Assembly: GCF_954871325.1 (NCBI RefSeq)
Contig: NC_088778.1
Coordinates: 11,479,882 to 11,543,881 of the forward strand
From: Gordionus sp. m RMFG-2023
Taxonomy: Eukaryota; Nematomorpha; Gordioida; Chordodea; Parachordodidae
Length of the DNA: 64,000 nt
Direction of reading: 5' to 3'
Part shown: one piece after another, positions 1 to 13,700 of the stretch
Position numbering within the stretch: the stretch's first letter is position 1
Layout: each line of letters begins with the position of its first letter
Notes under the pieces: generated by a model
Seen by the model: only the letters and a program-made list of their open reading frames with translations
Told to the model about the DNA's origin: nothing
The model's database searches: none
Program-made: the position numbers and the translations under genes

Positions 1-480
1 CTATTTAGCTTTGTATTATAGAAAAATATAGCGCAACTTTGTTTTATGAGTATGACCTAATGATTTTAAAGAGAAAGACAATTACAATAAATAATTCTTT
101 TAAACACCTACCTTCAGAATTCATTTCATATTTTATTTAAAATTTACATGAAGAATGCATAATTTTATAAAGCCATCAAAAAAATTTTGATAGTAGGATT
201 TTGATTTTTTAAATTAAAGGGAAAGAAAGGATTATCTAAAATACAAAGAGGGGGAGAGATTTATAGAAAATTAAGTGTTTTTAAGATCTTAAGTAAATTG
301 CGCCATCAAGATTTTTTTTTAGGGATTCCGGGCAATATTTTGATAATAAAAAAAAAAGATTGGCCGTGCCAGGCCATTCTATTTGTTCTTTATTAATTTA
401 TATATATCTATACTTTCATGACAAAGGACGATGAATACAATTATCATTGTAATAGGTATAATGTATAAACAAGAGCGATA
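1..480. other. AT-rich sequence without a recognised gene
   Basis: Homopolymer-rich, AT-rich DNA with no reading frame resembling a known protein. It lies beyond the 3' side of the retroelement fossil on the minus strand. Part of it could be untranslated sequence of that element, but no terminal repeat could be matched inside the window. Confidence 0.4.
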
Positions 481-2130
481 TTCGACAATTGTACAAAATG
501 GCGAACTACGTGGGAATTCACGAGTGTATGTCCCAAAGGGTAATCACGCTTGGTTATTTAATTTCAAAATTTGATAAAATTAATTATAATAACCTTGTGC
601 TGCCTATTTATAGGCATAGGCCATTCTTTCTCCCTTAGGGGGAGGCGTTAGCTCGGGGGCGGGACCCTTAATGTATTTCCGACCACCGGAGTGACTAGAG
701 GGCTGCTATCGCAACCTCTCATTTCCAGCTGGATCTATCGATCCATAATAGACTATCGTATTTAACAACTATTTATTAATAGCGTATAATATGTAATACA
801 AAAACAAGTAATTATAAAGCGATATAATATTTTTATGTATAAATGCTATTGTGGGGGGGCAGGGGGCGTTCCTGTGGGCTAAAATGTCTTCGAGGTGATC
901 GTATCTCCGTCCTGCGTGAGCTTTAGTGTTTCATCGAAAACGGCTGGATCAAATTCTTTGAAAAGCTCCTCCATCCTTGAGATGTTAGGTGCATCGGGTT
1001 CTTCCGGGACTTGGATAGGGGTTGAGGCTCTAATCCACGGAAGGGCACGGTCGATTGGGGAGCCCTCCACATCGATGTCATGTAATACGTTGTGAGCCGA
1101 TTTATCTGGCATCCATTCCCTGCTTGGTTGATCCGCTTGATTGCTTTCCAAAGCGATCCAAGTTAGGTTCCTGGCTAGTTGAACGTATTGATGGAAACGG
1201 ATGGACAGCATGATTTTGGTCACTAGGATTTCGCAGGCTGGTGAGCGCGATCCCCCTTTTTCACTATCGTGTATGCGATCTGGCTGTCCGTGACGATGGA
1301 AGATATCGAATTGTACTTATTGAGACCATATTTGCACCCTACCCATATAGCGAGCAGTTCCTTTTGGTTTATGTGAGAGGAGGCATACTCAGGGATGCCC
1401 AGGGAAAGCTTGGCTTCCTCGAAAGTGAAGGATGCCTTCTCCAGTCCTTCTGCTATGCCTTGGTGAGTGTCGGAGGTGTCAACATGAATGATGGCGTTTA
1501 CCGGGAAGGTGAACGGAAAGGGTTTCATGAGCGCCGCTATGGCTGTTACGGGGAATATGCTCTGATATAATCGATAGGCGAGGTCTCCTCTGTATCCAAC
1601 ATCGTATGGTAGTAGGGTGTGAATACTCTTTATAGCTCGGTAATCGAATATGTATAGTGGTTTAGTATGCCTAAACCTCCAAGGTAATATCCCTTTCGAA
1701 AGACATGGCCTGCAGGGTTAGTTTATACAATATAAGCTGACAAACTTTAGTTTTTTCTTATTTTCCGCATCCACCATTGCCGTTTTGCTTAAGTCAATAT
1801 CAATGTCCATGTATCGAATCTTCCCCGTTGAGATAGTGACGGATTTAGTGTGGTTCACTGTTAATCCCCATAGAGGCGCTACCTTGAAGAAAGCGATGGT
1901 GTCTTCGAAGACGATATGTTCGTCTGCGTGGAAGATGATAACGTCATCCAGGTATACTGAGAAATTAGCTTTCTTTACCGCTTTGTTACATATAGAACAA
2001 TATTCTGCAAGGCATAAGGTGAGAACCCCGCTCCCATGGGTAATGTTTTATATCGATAATGTGTAGTGGACGTAGTAGCGAAACCAAAGAATCTGCGTCG
2101 CTGCGCCAGGGGGATTAAGTAAAAGGCTGA
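481..2130 (-). mobile_element. Fossil retroelement with reverse transcriptase and RNase H pieces
   Basis: This stretch is clearly richer in G+C than its surroundings. On the minus strand it encodes recognisable parts in the order reverse transcriptase (about 2060-1740, with a YLDD active-site motif), RNase H (about 1530-1220, starting with an HVDTSD-type first aspartate and later a TDSQ motif) and a downstream segment with an ADQPSR motif (about 1220-880). The RT-RNaseH order and the AD-PSR signature point to an LTR or DIRS-like retroelement; I cannot choose the superfamily. The GC-rich 600-880 segment may be its 3' end. It looks old and is broken in several places. No intact terminal repeats are visible. 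Confidence 0.75.
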
Positions 2131-4741
2131 CTATATGTATATGGAAAATACTAGTAAGCATTATTTATTGGATTTTAAAAAAATTACATGGTTTATTTTA
2201 ATTATTGTGTTTAAATTTTAGACATAATGTATAAAATAATTTTATAATTCAAATCTCAATATAGTAAGAAATTATTTAATATTCTAAACATAAAACCTAA
2301 TAAACTTAACATTTAAAATTTTTTTATTATGTTTTTAATTTAGTGATATCTGTTTTTCTTAACGATAAAAAATATAATTAGTTTGTTAAAATAATTAACA
2401 ATTACAAGTATTATTCATGTTCTCAATATTGGTATTTGAATTCAAATATCTAAAAGAAAACTAGTTTTTCTAAACGATTCCTAAATTTGGATACCCTCCA
2501 AATGATGAAAACACTCTACTAAAGCTGTTGTATGTTTTACTCTGATTTTATCTTGAATTAAATGGTCTTACATCATTTAATTTCTTTAATTTTATTTATT
2601 ATTTCACCTGAATACATAATTAAATGGGTCAGATGCAACTTAGAATTTTACCATAATAGATAAGAGGTGAATGTTAAGATATAAAATTAGCCATCTATTG
2701 TCACTTCGGTCTCATTGTTTGTTAAATTTGAAATATATTTCAGGGGTTAGAAGATAGGATAAGAAATGTGTCGGTTATAGTATTATAATAATGTAGATTT
2801 TCAGAGGTGGGTTACTAAATCTTTTTTTAAATTTTATCAAATAACCAAACATTTTAAAAATTATTATATGCTTATTTGATTTTTATAATATTTTATTATT
2901 AACAATTGATTTATCCTCATAAAAAAGGTTAATTAAAACATTTATCATAATATTAACTCTAATAAAAAAAGGGAGAGTTCTAAAAATGTTTGATTTTTAA
3001 GACAAAACAAATGACATAAAACTATATTCAAGATTATTTTAAATTAGGGGTATTAACGAATGAATGAATATTACCATAGCATTATAAATTGGGCAAATGC
3101 ATCAGGGTACCCAATTGGGAAATAAAATTAACCATTATTTATTAGTCAAAAATATAACACTTTAAATATGGTATAACATTTTTATTTGAGTACATTCATA
3201 ATAATATTCGTTTTAGAAAATATTGGGCGAATTTCTTTCCGACTCCTGATTTCAACTAGTTATACTATTTTAAACAGTATGCACATTAGTACCTTGCCCA
3301 ACCCTTATCCAATTTTTTATTAGGTAGCTCATCCCGGTTTTTTTAAATACAAGGCCTAACCCGATATATATAGTTGATTTATAATATTGGTGAGGTTAAA
3401 TTAAAAACACTACACTATTGATTATCGCTTCTATCAAATATCAGAATTCATCAGTAATTTAGCCCAATAATTTTTTTGGATCCAAATGAATTTTTTTCAG
3501 ACATTACTTGGCCTGAGCATTGCAGACCTCTAATGAGCATATCATCAAATTTTTGATTGACAGTTCACTTATTATTTGACAAAATATCATATTAGCTCAG
3601 AACTTATCAATATATATTTTTTTTCAACAATAAAAAAATATATTATGATGTATAGTATCTCTGATTAAAATATTAGTATTTAATTTTAATTCAAAAAAAT
3701 TGGTTTATTTTTATTTTTCAAAAAAATACAAATTTTGTTAACCCTAATAGAGAGGTATACAAACTTTCTTTTTATTGAATAATATAGATTTATATTTTTA
3801 AAAATGCTTATTTTTAGAATACACTTTGTTCGAAAGAATGGCAAAAAGAGCGGGTGTTGCTTTTTTTTCCTATTATTTTTATCTATGATGTTCGAATTGA
3901 AAACGGTATAAAATATAAAAAAAATGTTAATTACATATTTTGTGCTCTTTCTGTTTGAAAACGATGGGAAATTCCCTTATATATAATTATTTTATATCCT
4001 AATAAAGAAACACCTTTACGATGACTTTTTACAATGTAACAGTTCTCAAACCTTCGGCCTTTTTAATTCGACTTGTGGTAAATCAAATTCAATGGATATC
4101 AAAATGAACTTTTCAAACTTGATCATCAAAATAAGGTGCTTTTTAAATTATAATAAATTGTATTTCATAAATGATAAAAATTTCGTAAATTATTAAATTG
4201 TTAGAGCTGGAACACTATTTTTATAGGGAAATAAATTCCTATATTTATCGAATTATTAAAATATTATTAGCAAATATATTTCAGATTATTTAAGAATTTT
4301 TATGTTTTTGTTTTTTACACCTTTTTAATCTTGTTTTTATATTTAAAAAAATCGAATTTTTAATTTTAATCTCAAAGATTTTTTTAAATGTACTAATGTA
4401 AAATCGTTTCACCTGGAATTCTTTAGTTTCTCAATATGAAAAAAAGAGTCTTGCACGGAGAATAAGTGTAATATAACGATGGTGAATGGTAATAGAATAT
4501 AGTGAAGGCGATAATATTTTTATAAACTTTATTCATACTCATACATACCTATGCTGGTTCACCCAGAATGCTTGTATAAATATTATTAGAAAAATATGGG
4601 TATTTCAATTCGCTAAAAAAATTACAACCATTAGTGCATTAAGAAAAATCATGGAATATCTTATTAATTTTCAAACAAATAAAAAAAATTTATTTATTTA
4701 GATTTCCTTATTGTAACAATCGGAAGGGTAAAATTGCTCAG
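2131..4741. other. AT-rich stretch, no gene identified
   Basis: No convincing exon was found here. Because the N-terminal third of ATG2 is missing from the exons found downstream, unrecognised 5' exons of that gene may lie here or left of the window. Some GC-richer words near 3090-3370 loosely resemble the GGCCCG-rich short elements further right, but too weakly to call. Confidence 0.3.
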
Positions 4742-4934
4742 CAAAATTATGTGTCCAATAATAATTTTATATGGTGGAAAAGGCAGCTTAAACCTCAATC
4801 GCTCACGCTTCACGCTAAAAATGTAGGCTTGGTCACTGTTTTAACTATAGCTAGGCCTTACAGACCTAATGCACAAAATTTTGACTATAATATTGTTCCT
4901 CAAAAGATTGACATAGACTTTTGTGGACTGGACG
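4742..4934 (+). CDS. ATG2: Probable upstream exon of ATG2
   Basis: An open stretch begins right after an AG (…gctcag) and reads as an ATG2-like segment, including LTLHAKNVGLVTV and KIDIDFCGLDG. The latter resembles the region before the middle of animal ATG2, where human ATG2A has a similar hydrophobic/acidic pattern ending in ALDRL. The only GT donor before the in-frame stop is at 4935, leaving phase 1. The next exon identified (7736) needs exactly one leftover base, so the two are phase-compatible, although another exon may lie between. The match is short and remembered rather than computed. Confidence 0.45.
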
Positions 4935-7735
4935 GTATTATTTCTGCTTTGATTTGATATTTACCTAATTCTGAAAGTCTTCCAATTTATTATTCGTCTT
5001 TTATTTTATAAAAAGACTCTTAGATATTAGTAGAATAGATTCTAAATCCATTTTTCATTTTTTTTAGAAATCTTTTTTTAATTTAAAATTTTTTTTTATT
5101 GAATGGGAAAAAATTGTAATAGTAGCTATTATACACACTAACATTTCTATTTACATTAAAATCAATTATTTTTTTAATTTCCAACCTAACCTATATTTGC
5201 ATTATTTATTCATAGTGATTTGTTAATTATTTACTGAGACCGATTTTTTCATTTAAAATCTGATTTGTGTATATGTATACAAGCAGGTGTAGAGTACCTA
5301 CCCTTCGAATTTAAGACAATTTCATCATTAATTGTTGAATATTTTTTTATATTTTCTATGAAAAATTAATATAAATTAAGTGTAGTTCAAAAGTAAAGTT
5401 GAGGGGATTCAGTTATAGATAAAGTCGTCTGAGGGTCATTAAATGATAGGTCGTATGAGTGTCCTCTAACCCTTGTGATCTAGTAAAGTCATGACTAACT
5501 AAATATTTTAAGAATCTTTTGGTTAACCAGAATATTTAATAAACCACAAACAAATTTTTATTGACTATTTATGAAATAATAGATGATTTATATATAAAAA
5601 TTAAACGTATGAAAAATATATGCCTTCGTAAACACAAAAGTTGGTTCCTTTTATAGGGAAAATAAAAGACACAATAAATATAATTTGTTATGGCGCAATC
5701 ATTAAAAAAGATCACTTTTCAAATGTCTATTTATGCAAGTTCTATCTTATATAATTGGGAATACAACTAAACCCCCCTATACTTCTCGTGATTCTACTTA
5801 TGGCCCAAGATTCAGGGCGATCTTATGGACCTAAATAGTTTATAATTTATGAAATACCTTGGTAAATAATCAAAAAGTATTAAAAACTCGCGATTAAAAG
5901 AAAAAACAAAAAGCCACATGTTTTTTCCTTTTTTCCCTCTAAAAACTGAACAACAGAGGGACATAAAAAACGGGCATACAATAAAATAGAGAAAAATAAC
6001 CCTAAGGGCAAAAATGTAAATAAAAATAATATTTAACACTAGTCCACAACAAAAGTGTCTGAAATTCACAGTGTGGGTACTCTATAAATGCGAGAATATA
6101 TTTTCGATCAAATCATACTTTTAAAATTAAAAAATCGCCCTCAGTGAAAAATGTAATTGATAGTCCAAATCCCATTGGATATCTGGAATTGTCGGAATTC
6201 CAAATCCCTCAAAAATATTTTTTCCATTTTTTCTTTAAAAAAAATGGTTAGGAGCCATTTCATAAATATATTATTTATTAATATAGATCAAACCGTAAGC
6301 TTCATAAAATGTTTAATCTGAGCGAGAAATTGAATTTTTCAGCTGATTAAAAGCTATTATATTTATGAGATTGGAGAATTTACCTCAATCGCAATCATTT
6401 ATTGTCATTGTTTATTTTTCGCATTAATACTCAATGGAATCATTAAACAATATTATAAATGAATCCTAAAATTTGATCGGTTTTATTAAGATTTACCGAT
6501 TAGATATTCTTTAAGATCAATATTGGCCTCGATCCACTCTTTTCTTCAAAATATTTATAAATTTCGAATTTTTTTAGGCCCGTAAAGTTTGCCCCGCAGT
6601 TTTGGATTTTTGATGGTTTATTTATTGAATAGATCTGTTCCCAATTTATATTATCACCGTTTTTGAGATGTTCAAGAAATAATAGTAGGGGGCCAACTTC
6701 AAAACAATTCCACAATATTTAAATTTTCAGATAAAAAGTATTTAAGTCGATAGAGAATGTTTTGTACCGTTTTCAATTCGATTTGTGTGATTACCGTTTT
6801 CCAGGTATTAATCATTTAAATTTTGGCGCCAAAAACAAAAAATTCTTAAAATGGGGTTTTTAAAAAAAAAAATTTTTAAAGAAAGCGATAGAGAACCTTT
6901 TCTCCTTCCTAATGGTGCTTTAAAATGATTTTTATCTTCATTGGGTATTTATAAAATTAAACTTTGAATTTTTTAATATAGCGTGAACGTGAAATGAGCC
7001 CCTCAATTTAACACTTCAAATTTTTTAAAACAGGATTGATTTGTACCAATTAATGAATATCAAATAAATTTATTTGGTTCATTCAACTTTGAGCAATTTA
7101 ATGTAGAGTATTTTTAAAAGTTTAAAAAGAAATACCCACATCAAAAATTTTTTATAAATAAAAATTTATTTTTTCTAAAATCTTTCCATTTTAGTTCCTT
7201 TTCAGTGGTGTTGTTAAACGGCTTAATAGGACATCTATTAACTTAATCTCAAGGTTTGCATTATATTTTTTGGCTAAAATATTGGATTAGCCTTTTTTAA
7301 TAATCGAGCCTTTTAACAACACTACTCTTCCGTTTATTTTAAATTATGAAATTATTAATCGTTTTCATAAATTTAATGCAAAATATTATTAAAATTTAGA
7401 AAATATTTTAATATTAAATTGTAAGATTTTAACTGAGGTTTTTCGCAATTGCTTTGAAAAATTGAAGGTTTAGATTTATATCCATTTAACCTTATATCTC
7501 TGTTTCAATTTTGGCAATACCAACCTTTTTATCATAATGACTCGCTTAACATTAATTTACTATTCTCTCTGTTAATATAAAAAAATATTATGAAATGGCT
7601 TCAGACTGACCATATAAAAGACCGAATACAACGCAAAGATTCATTATCTTGAATCTTTACGTTAGGATTTCGAATTCCATATGCAAATCCGACATATAAT
7701 ATATATGTACTTATAATGTGATGTTATCTTTGCAG
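4935..7735. other. AT-rich probable intronic DNA of ATG2
   Basis: No confident exon was seen. If the exon ending at 4934 belongs to ATG2, this is intron, possibly with one or more short unrecognised exons. A weak candidate around 7640-7700 was not strong enough to list. Confidence 0.35.
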
Positions 7736-10700
7736 TTAAGTATAATCAAAATGAAGAAAATAAAAACGAGTCAACCTCCATCCTATTATTAACGATAGAT
7801 TCCCTGAAATCCGACAATATGATTTACAGACCAAAGTAACATTATTCATCACATTTATTACATTATTTTATCATAAATATATTTAAAAAATATTTAAAGG
7901 GTTTTATTTTTATAAATATAAAAGTATACACTTCGAAAAGAATAGCGCATGCACCGACACCACTAAATCCGATCTTATGTACTTCAGTGCCTTATCTTCA
8001 TCGACACCATTATTTCAAAATCAGTCTTCATTTACCGCTTCCTTTGGGGTTAATGCTGACAGATATCGCCTTAAAGGTTCTCATCATAGTTTTTTTTATA
8101 AATTAAGCAAATAACTTTATTAATTTTGAGAGTTAAATATTTATGAATTGCTTAGTAAATATTTTTGCATTCAAACTTTTATTGACGTTCTAAGTTAATA
8201 ATTTGTCTCAAATACTGTAGATAGAAATCCCTGTTTCCCAACCTTATAGGATTTTTCATCATAAGCTTATCATTCTTTAGGTATTTTACACATACTGGAA
8301 TACATTTAAGGGAGAATCAGATTTTTTTTCAATTTAAATAAATGGTTCAAGTTAGAAGCAACCATTTATTCAGCGCGTATTTTAAATTGAACATATCTGT
8401 ATTTTGCCGGAAATATTTTTCAATGCGTTTAGAATACCTATTCTAAAAATTTTAAACAATTTAACAACTTTTGACTCATTTTTTATTTATATAAATAAAT
8501 GCAATCCAAGTATTTCCAATGTTGCCTGTACTAGTGTATAGTCAACACAATTTAAAATGTTTCGTATATCTAAAATAATTATTAATTTTATTAGTCTAAA
8601 ATAAATTATCTAATCATATAAAAATAATTAGATATGATTAACAATCAATTTAAACTGTTTTCACCCTTTAAAAACATAATTTTTCTCTTAAAGATCATGT
8701 GAATCCTTTTGATGACGAATATTTTTACAATTCGCTCCTTTTCAACATGAACATGGATCCATCTTTTGATTCTTATAACAATGACGCTACTTGTAACATA
8801 AACGACGAAGGGAAAAATTATAAGGAGGAAAATATCAATACGCCTTCACCCTTTACCAAAAAACGAATAATTTATGAAAATAAACCGGTTTATTTATGAA
8901 TTTTTTCTATATGTACCCTATAGCCCGTTTATAATATTTTTTTTGCTTTTAAAAATATTAATTTTAGGTTCATCCCTTTACCATGTTTCTCCATTTTGAC
9001 ATCATGCCTTTGAACATTTTTAAAAATTTTGGTTATAATCTAGTTGTATGTTATTTTATTTATTTATGATACTGATAATTAATTCAAGATTGATTTTTAG
9101 ATGTCTTCCATAAAAATATAATAGATATTAATAATATGATATCGGGATGGGGAGGGGGGGGGTAGAAAGAAAGACTTATTAGTGAGAAAAGATAACTAAT
9201 TTCTACCACTATTATTATGCATTTTACAATTTAAATGTTTTTTTCCAAAAAATTATTTATTTAAGTTGATTTTACCTGGATCGCAGGAAGAAATGAGGAA
9301 TTTTATCCGACATCATGTAGCACAGTGCCTATTTTCGATTGATATTTACATACCTACTTTAGAACTTCTCATGCCTTCCAAGAATTTATACGAATTGTTG
9401 TACAACAAGTAATATTAGCCTATTTTAAAAAGACTTTATATTTTTTTATATATATATGTTTATTAAATAACCCAAAAACTAGTTACATTTAACATTGAAA
9501 AAATTTATAAAATATATGATTCATATGTCATATCAATCGACTCTTATAACTTAAAACTATTTTACTGGCATAATAATCTGAAACCGATTCCATTGCCGTC
9601 ATTGATGAAATAATTATAATTATATATAAAATTTATTTTGTTCGTTTCAGAATATACAATGACTTGCTATTGTGGATTCCGACTACTCCCTTTTACGATC
9701 TCAACAATCAATACTTTAATTGTAACAATAGTCAACATCATCTTGATAGTCAGCAGAACAATATCGATGGAGTCACGGCGAATCAAACCTACGATAATAA
9801 AGAGGGAAGTCCTGATTTGATGAGCAATTATACCACTTTTTCGGATATTATCTTTGAGAATTTCGGTCTTAATTCTCATCCTGCCAATTTGACTAGTTTT
9901 ATTTTAAAGACTTGATTTATTTTTTGATGGACATTGCGTTACTAACACGGAAATTTTTAAGCCTGCTTAAATTTTATTTAGCTGCTCTGAGGGCTGTTTA
10001 TTTCTTGCGACACTACTGATAAATTTATTTTAAAATTATATTGTCATATATATTATATTATTATTTAATTTTTTAAAGTTGATAATTCTATCGAAGAAAT
10101 CAATTTGGCCAAACGTAGCCACATACGCGAAAATTCTATATCTAACGACAGTTATAGCGGGAAAACGAATTTCAATCTTTTGCCCCCTATTCTTCGGTCT
10201 CATTTTTGTTTGCTAACCCAAATCGATAAGGCTCATATATTGCTCAATTCCTTGGATCATGGAGAACCCGTAAATTTAAAAAAATAAGAGTTATAATATT
10301 GTTTTGCCTGTCAAAAATAAGATGTTTTAAATTTTATGGGGCTATGATAATATTTAATCTTTTATTGCTTTACTTAGTTTTTTTTTGCAAATGTTGCTTT
10401 TCAGCATCCTTATCTAGGGTTATATTTATATAAGACTCTCATTTCCTTAATAAAAATAATGTTTTATTTTTATGCTTTGACACGAAATAAAATATTAAAA
10501 AATTGTTCAAGGTGACCAAAAAAGTGGAAGAAAATCTAGATGATGATGGTGACTTACATTACAAGTTTTATTTCGATATTGAGGATTGTTTCATCTTCAC
10601 CACGCATTCTCGGATCGATAAACAACATTGTAATCCGCAAGACATACTCGCCAGGATCAAAGATTTAAAAGTCAATTTTTCAAGTTAGTTTTAAAATTTT

Positions 10701-13700
10701 ATTTTGTAAAAAAAAATCAGGTTAAAGTATTTTTGAGATTATTTCTTTTTATTTATTTATAACTGGTACCTCTTATCATATTGTCTAAATCCAGATCTAT
10801 GCCAGGAAAGTTATGTCAAAAGCGATTTATCCTCTAAACAACCTTTTGATAACCCATTGTTTATTTATCGAAATCCCATACCATCTTTTCAATTATTCGC
10901 TCCAAAGAAAGTAGGAAAAGCCATTTCGCATAATGATTCTCAAACTACTCCACTCCTTTGCCACCATACATCACAATCGACTAACCTTTTAGATGATATA
11001 AACGATATTAATGACTATAAGTTTTAAAATATACTTCAATTTATAGGAAAGTGATTTTAAATACATTTTATCTGGTCAACTTTATCAAAATTATTTTTAT
11101 TTACATAAAAAACTAACATTTATATTGTAACGAAGTGGAAGGAGCTAATTTTCACATACTTAATATTTTGATGTTAACTCTAATTTGATCAAAAGTAGAG
11201 TTAGAACCCTATAATAATCAATTCATTTAGTACATTTATTCATACATTTAACCTTTCTTGTTATATTAATATGATTATAGGTTTGATACACCTTCGGACG
11301 GTCATTCGACGAATGTATACCATTGCGTCGAATTGAATTTGGATGGCGATATTATCGAAGAGCCAGAAATGATGAATCAAACAAAACATCCCGATCTTTT
11401 TAAGCTCATGCGACATAGAGCCGTTGTCGACTTGTCCAATAATAAGAACTCTCGTTTTGGTGACGATTGTAAGGGAATGAAAATTGAATCTGACTCAGAT
11501 AAAATGCGCGAGGAGGATATGTTGGCCCTAGCTTCCAAATCTAGATTCAATCGGGCCCCTGGGATCAAGGTGTTTTATCACCGCCGATTTATATTTGATA
11601 AATGTTTCGCAAATTTTTGTTGAATAATTTTTTTTTATTTTATTAAATCTTATTTGATACGGAAAGGAAACCATATTAACAGTTGCCGTTCACAACTCTA
11701 TCATGAATCACGAAATGTCTCACAAGGGAAGGCATTGGTATAATTGTATTCACGATTTTTTTAGCCTAAATAATTACGCGGATTACAAAATCGCTCCGCT
11801 GCATAGGCTCAATCAATTACATTTGCAATTCTTTGATTGCGGCATTGTTTACAGGTTTATATATTTTTTTAAATATAAAGTTATTACTTTGTCCAAACAA
11901 GGCGCTATCATAAGTGACATTTTATAAAAAGGGGAAAGAAAAGGGAAAAAAAATGAATTACTCTTATAATATTTTTAAAAACCCCTAATATTTAGACCGA
12001 TACACATACCCTACAAAGTTTATATAGAATTAGGATCGCTCATTTTTTCGAATAGCGCCCTCGTTATTCTCAAAGCATCTGAACTCAAGTAATGAATATA
12101 TTATTAAAATGTTTATCTAACTATTTATTTTATATTTAATGCATTTTTTGCATAAAATATATTTAATTCATAATTGAACTCTATAATAATTATGTGACGC
12201 CATCTTATTTAGGACGTAGGAATACTCTTATATTATATCACTTTCTTGATAAATAACATAAATATATATTTTACATAGGTTAATAATAGAAGATTCTTCG
12301 TTATACATATCCAACAAAATCGACCATGAATTAATTGACTTGATAAATGGTAACATTTTGTTATATTATTTTTCAAAATTTTTTTTTATATTATATTATA
12401 TTAAATCTTATTGGTTTTTTTTCTTCTTCTTTTTACAGGTGAAATAATTTACTATATTATAAAATAAATGAATGGTAATTTGTAGCGCAGAGTTATAACA
12501 GTTAATGGTTTATATAAAATAAACTTAAATATAGATTACATAAAAGTTGCTATGGTTGGCCTCTTCGAGATTACTATCAAGAAAAATAACTTTTGCGCTT
12601 CCGGCAATACGCCCAATGATGAGGATTCCAAAACCCAGCCTAAGATCTCTAAAAGCATACTAAAAAAAGTTTTTTTAAATCACAAATTTTTATTATTTAT
12701 ATGTAATGATATTTTTAAATTTTGTTTTCGTTCATCCTTATAAATAAAAATTTAATTTTTAATTTGGCACGTTTGTGATAAAATCTAACGATGCTACTGT
12801 TAACCTTATGTTCTCTAACCTTATCCAAACATTTTAATTTAATAAAAGACTTACATTTGTGAAAACTATAAAATAAAAATTATATACACATTATATTAAA
12901 GCAACCTTCTCAAAAATCATCTTTGAAAACCGATAGCCCGTTCAACAAAATCAATAAATCCCACAAGGATTATAAAAACAATAAAAATGAATATAGCAAT
13001 TCATCTTCGCATATCCAACCACCCAATTTCGAAATGAGGGCCATCAATGATAAGCTCATAATATCGACCTGTTATGATAGTTGCATAGCCTTGCAAAAGA
13101 TTTTGACTTACTACTCCTCTGACGGGGACCTTATAACAAACATTGTTTTTAAATTTAATACATTTTTTTTAAATGTAACTTTCTGAAATTTAAACGTATA
13201 TTTGTATTCATTTATCTATTATATATGTGATGTTTCTCAATCATATTTTCAAAATGAATTATTAGAGCTTAAGTTCCACCAGTGTGAACCCCGTTATTCC
13301 TGAGAACCTCTTTGAATTTAACCATATTGAATGCAACGAAACTTCGACAGCTTTTATGACACCCATGGACAGCAAAAACAATATTAATAACGAATGCAAA
13401 AGTATCAAATTTCGAAACCGGCTAAAAGATTGTCATGGTAATTAATTAAATAATTTTTAAATATTATTATGATCTTTTTGTTGTTTCTCTTTCGGTGTGT
13501 TATTTTTATATGGAAAATTTATTTAATCATATCAATGAGATAGTTGCAGATTTTATTATTGGTGATGGAGCAATATTTTATAGCTTGATCATCTTTCTCT
13601 GCTAACTCCTTAGTTTGTCATATACAACTTGCACGAAAATGGTGATTTAATTCTATCTCTAGATCACAACCGTTTTGTTGTTTTTTGAATCGTTATTTTT

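Noticed and set aside
879-1570. Plus-strand open frames over the retroelement fossil
   Set aside because: They are antisense to the RNase H region, which carries the recognisable motifs on the minus strand.
3082-3370. Possible fourth GGCCCG-rich short element
   Set aside because: Only a few words (GCATCAGGG, GGCCTAACCCG) resemble the family; ends and target duplication are not recognisable.
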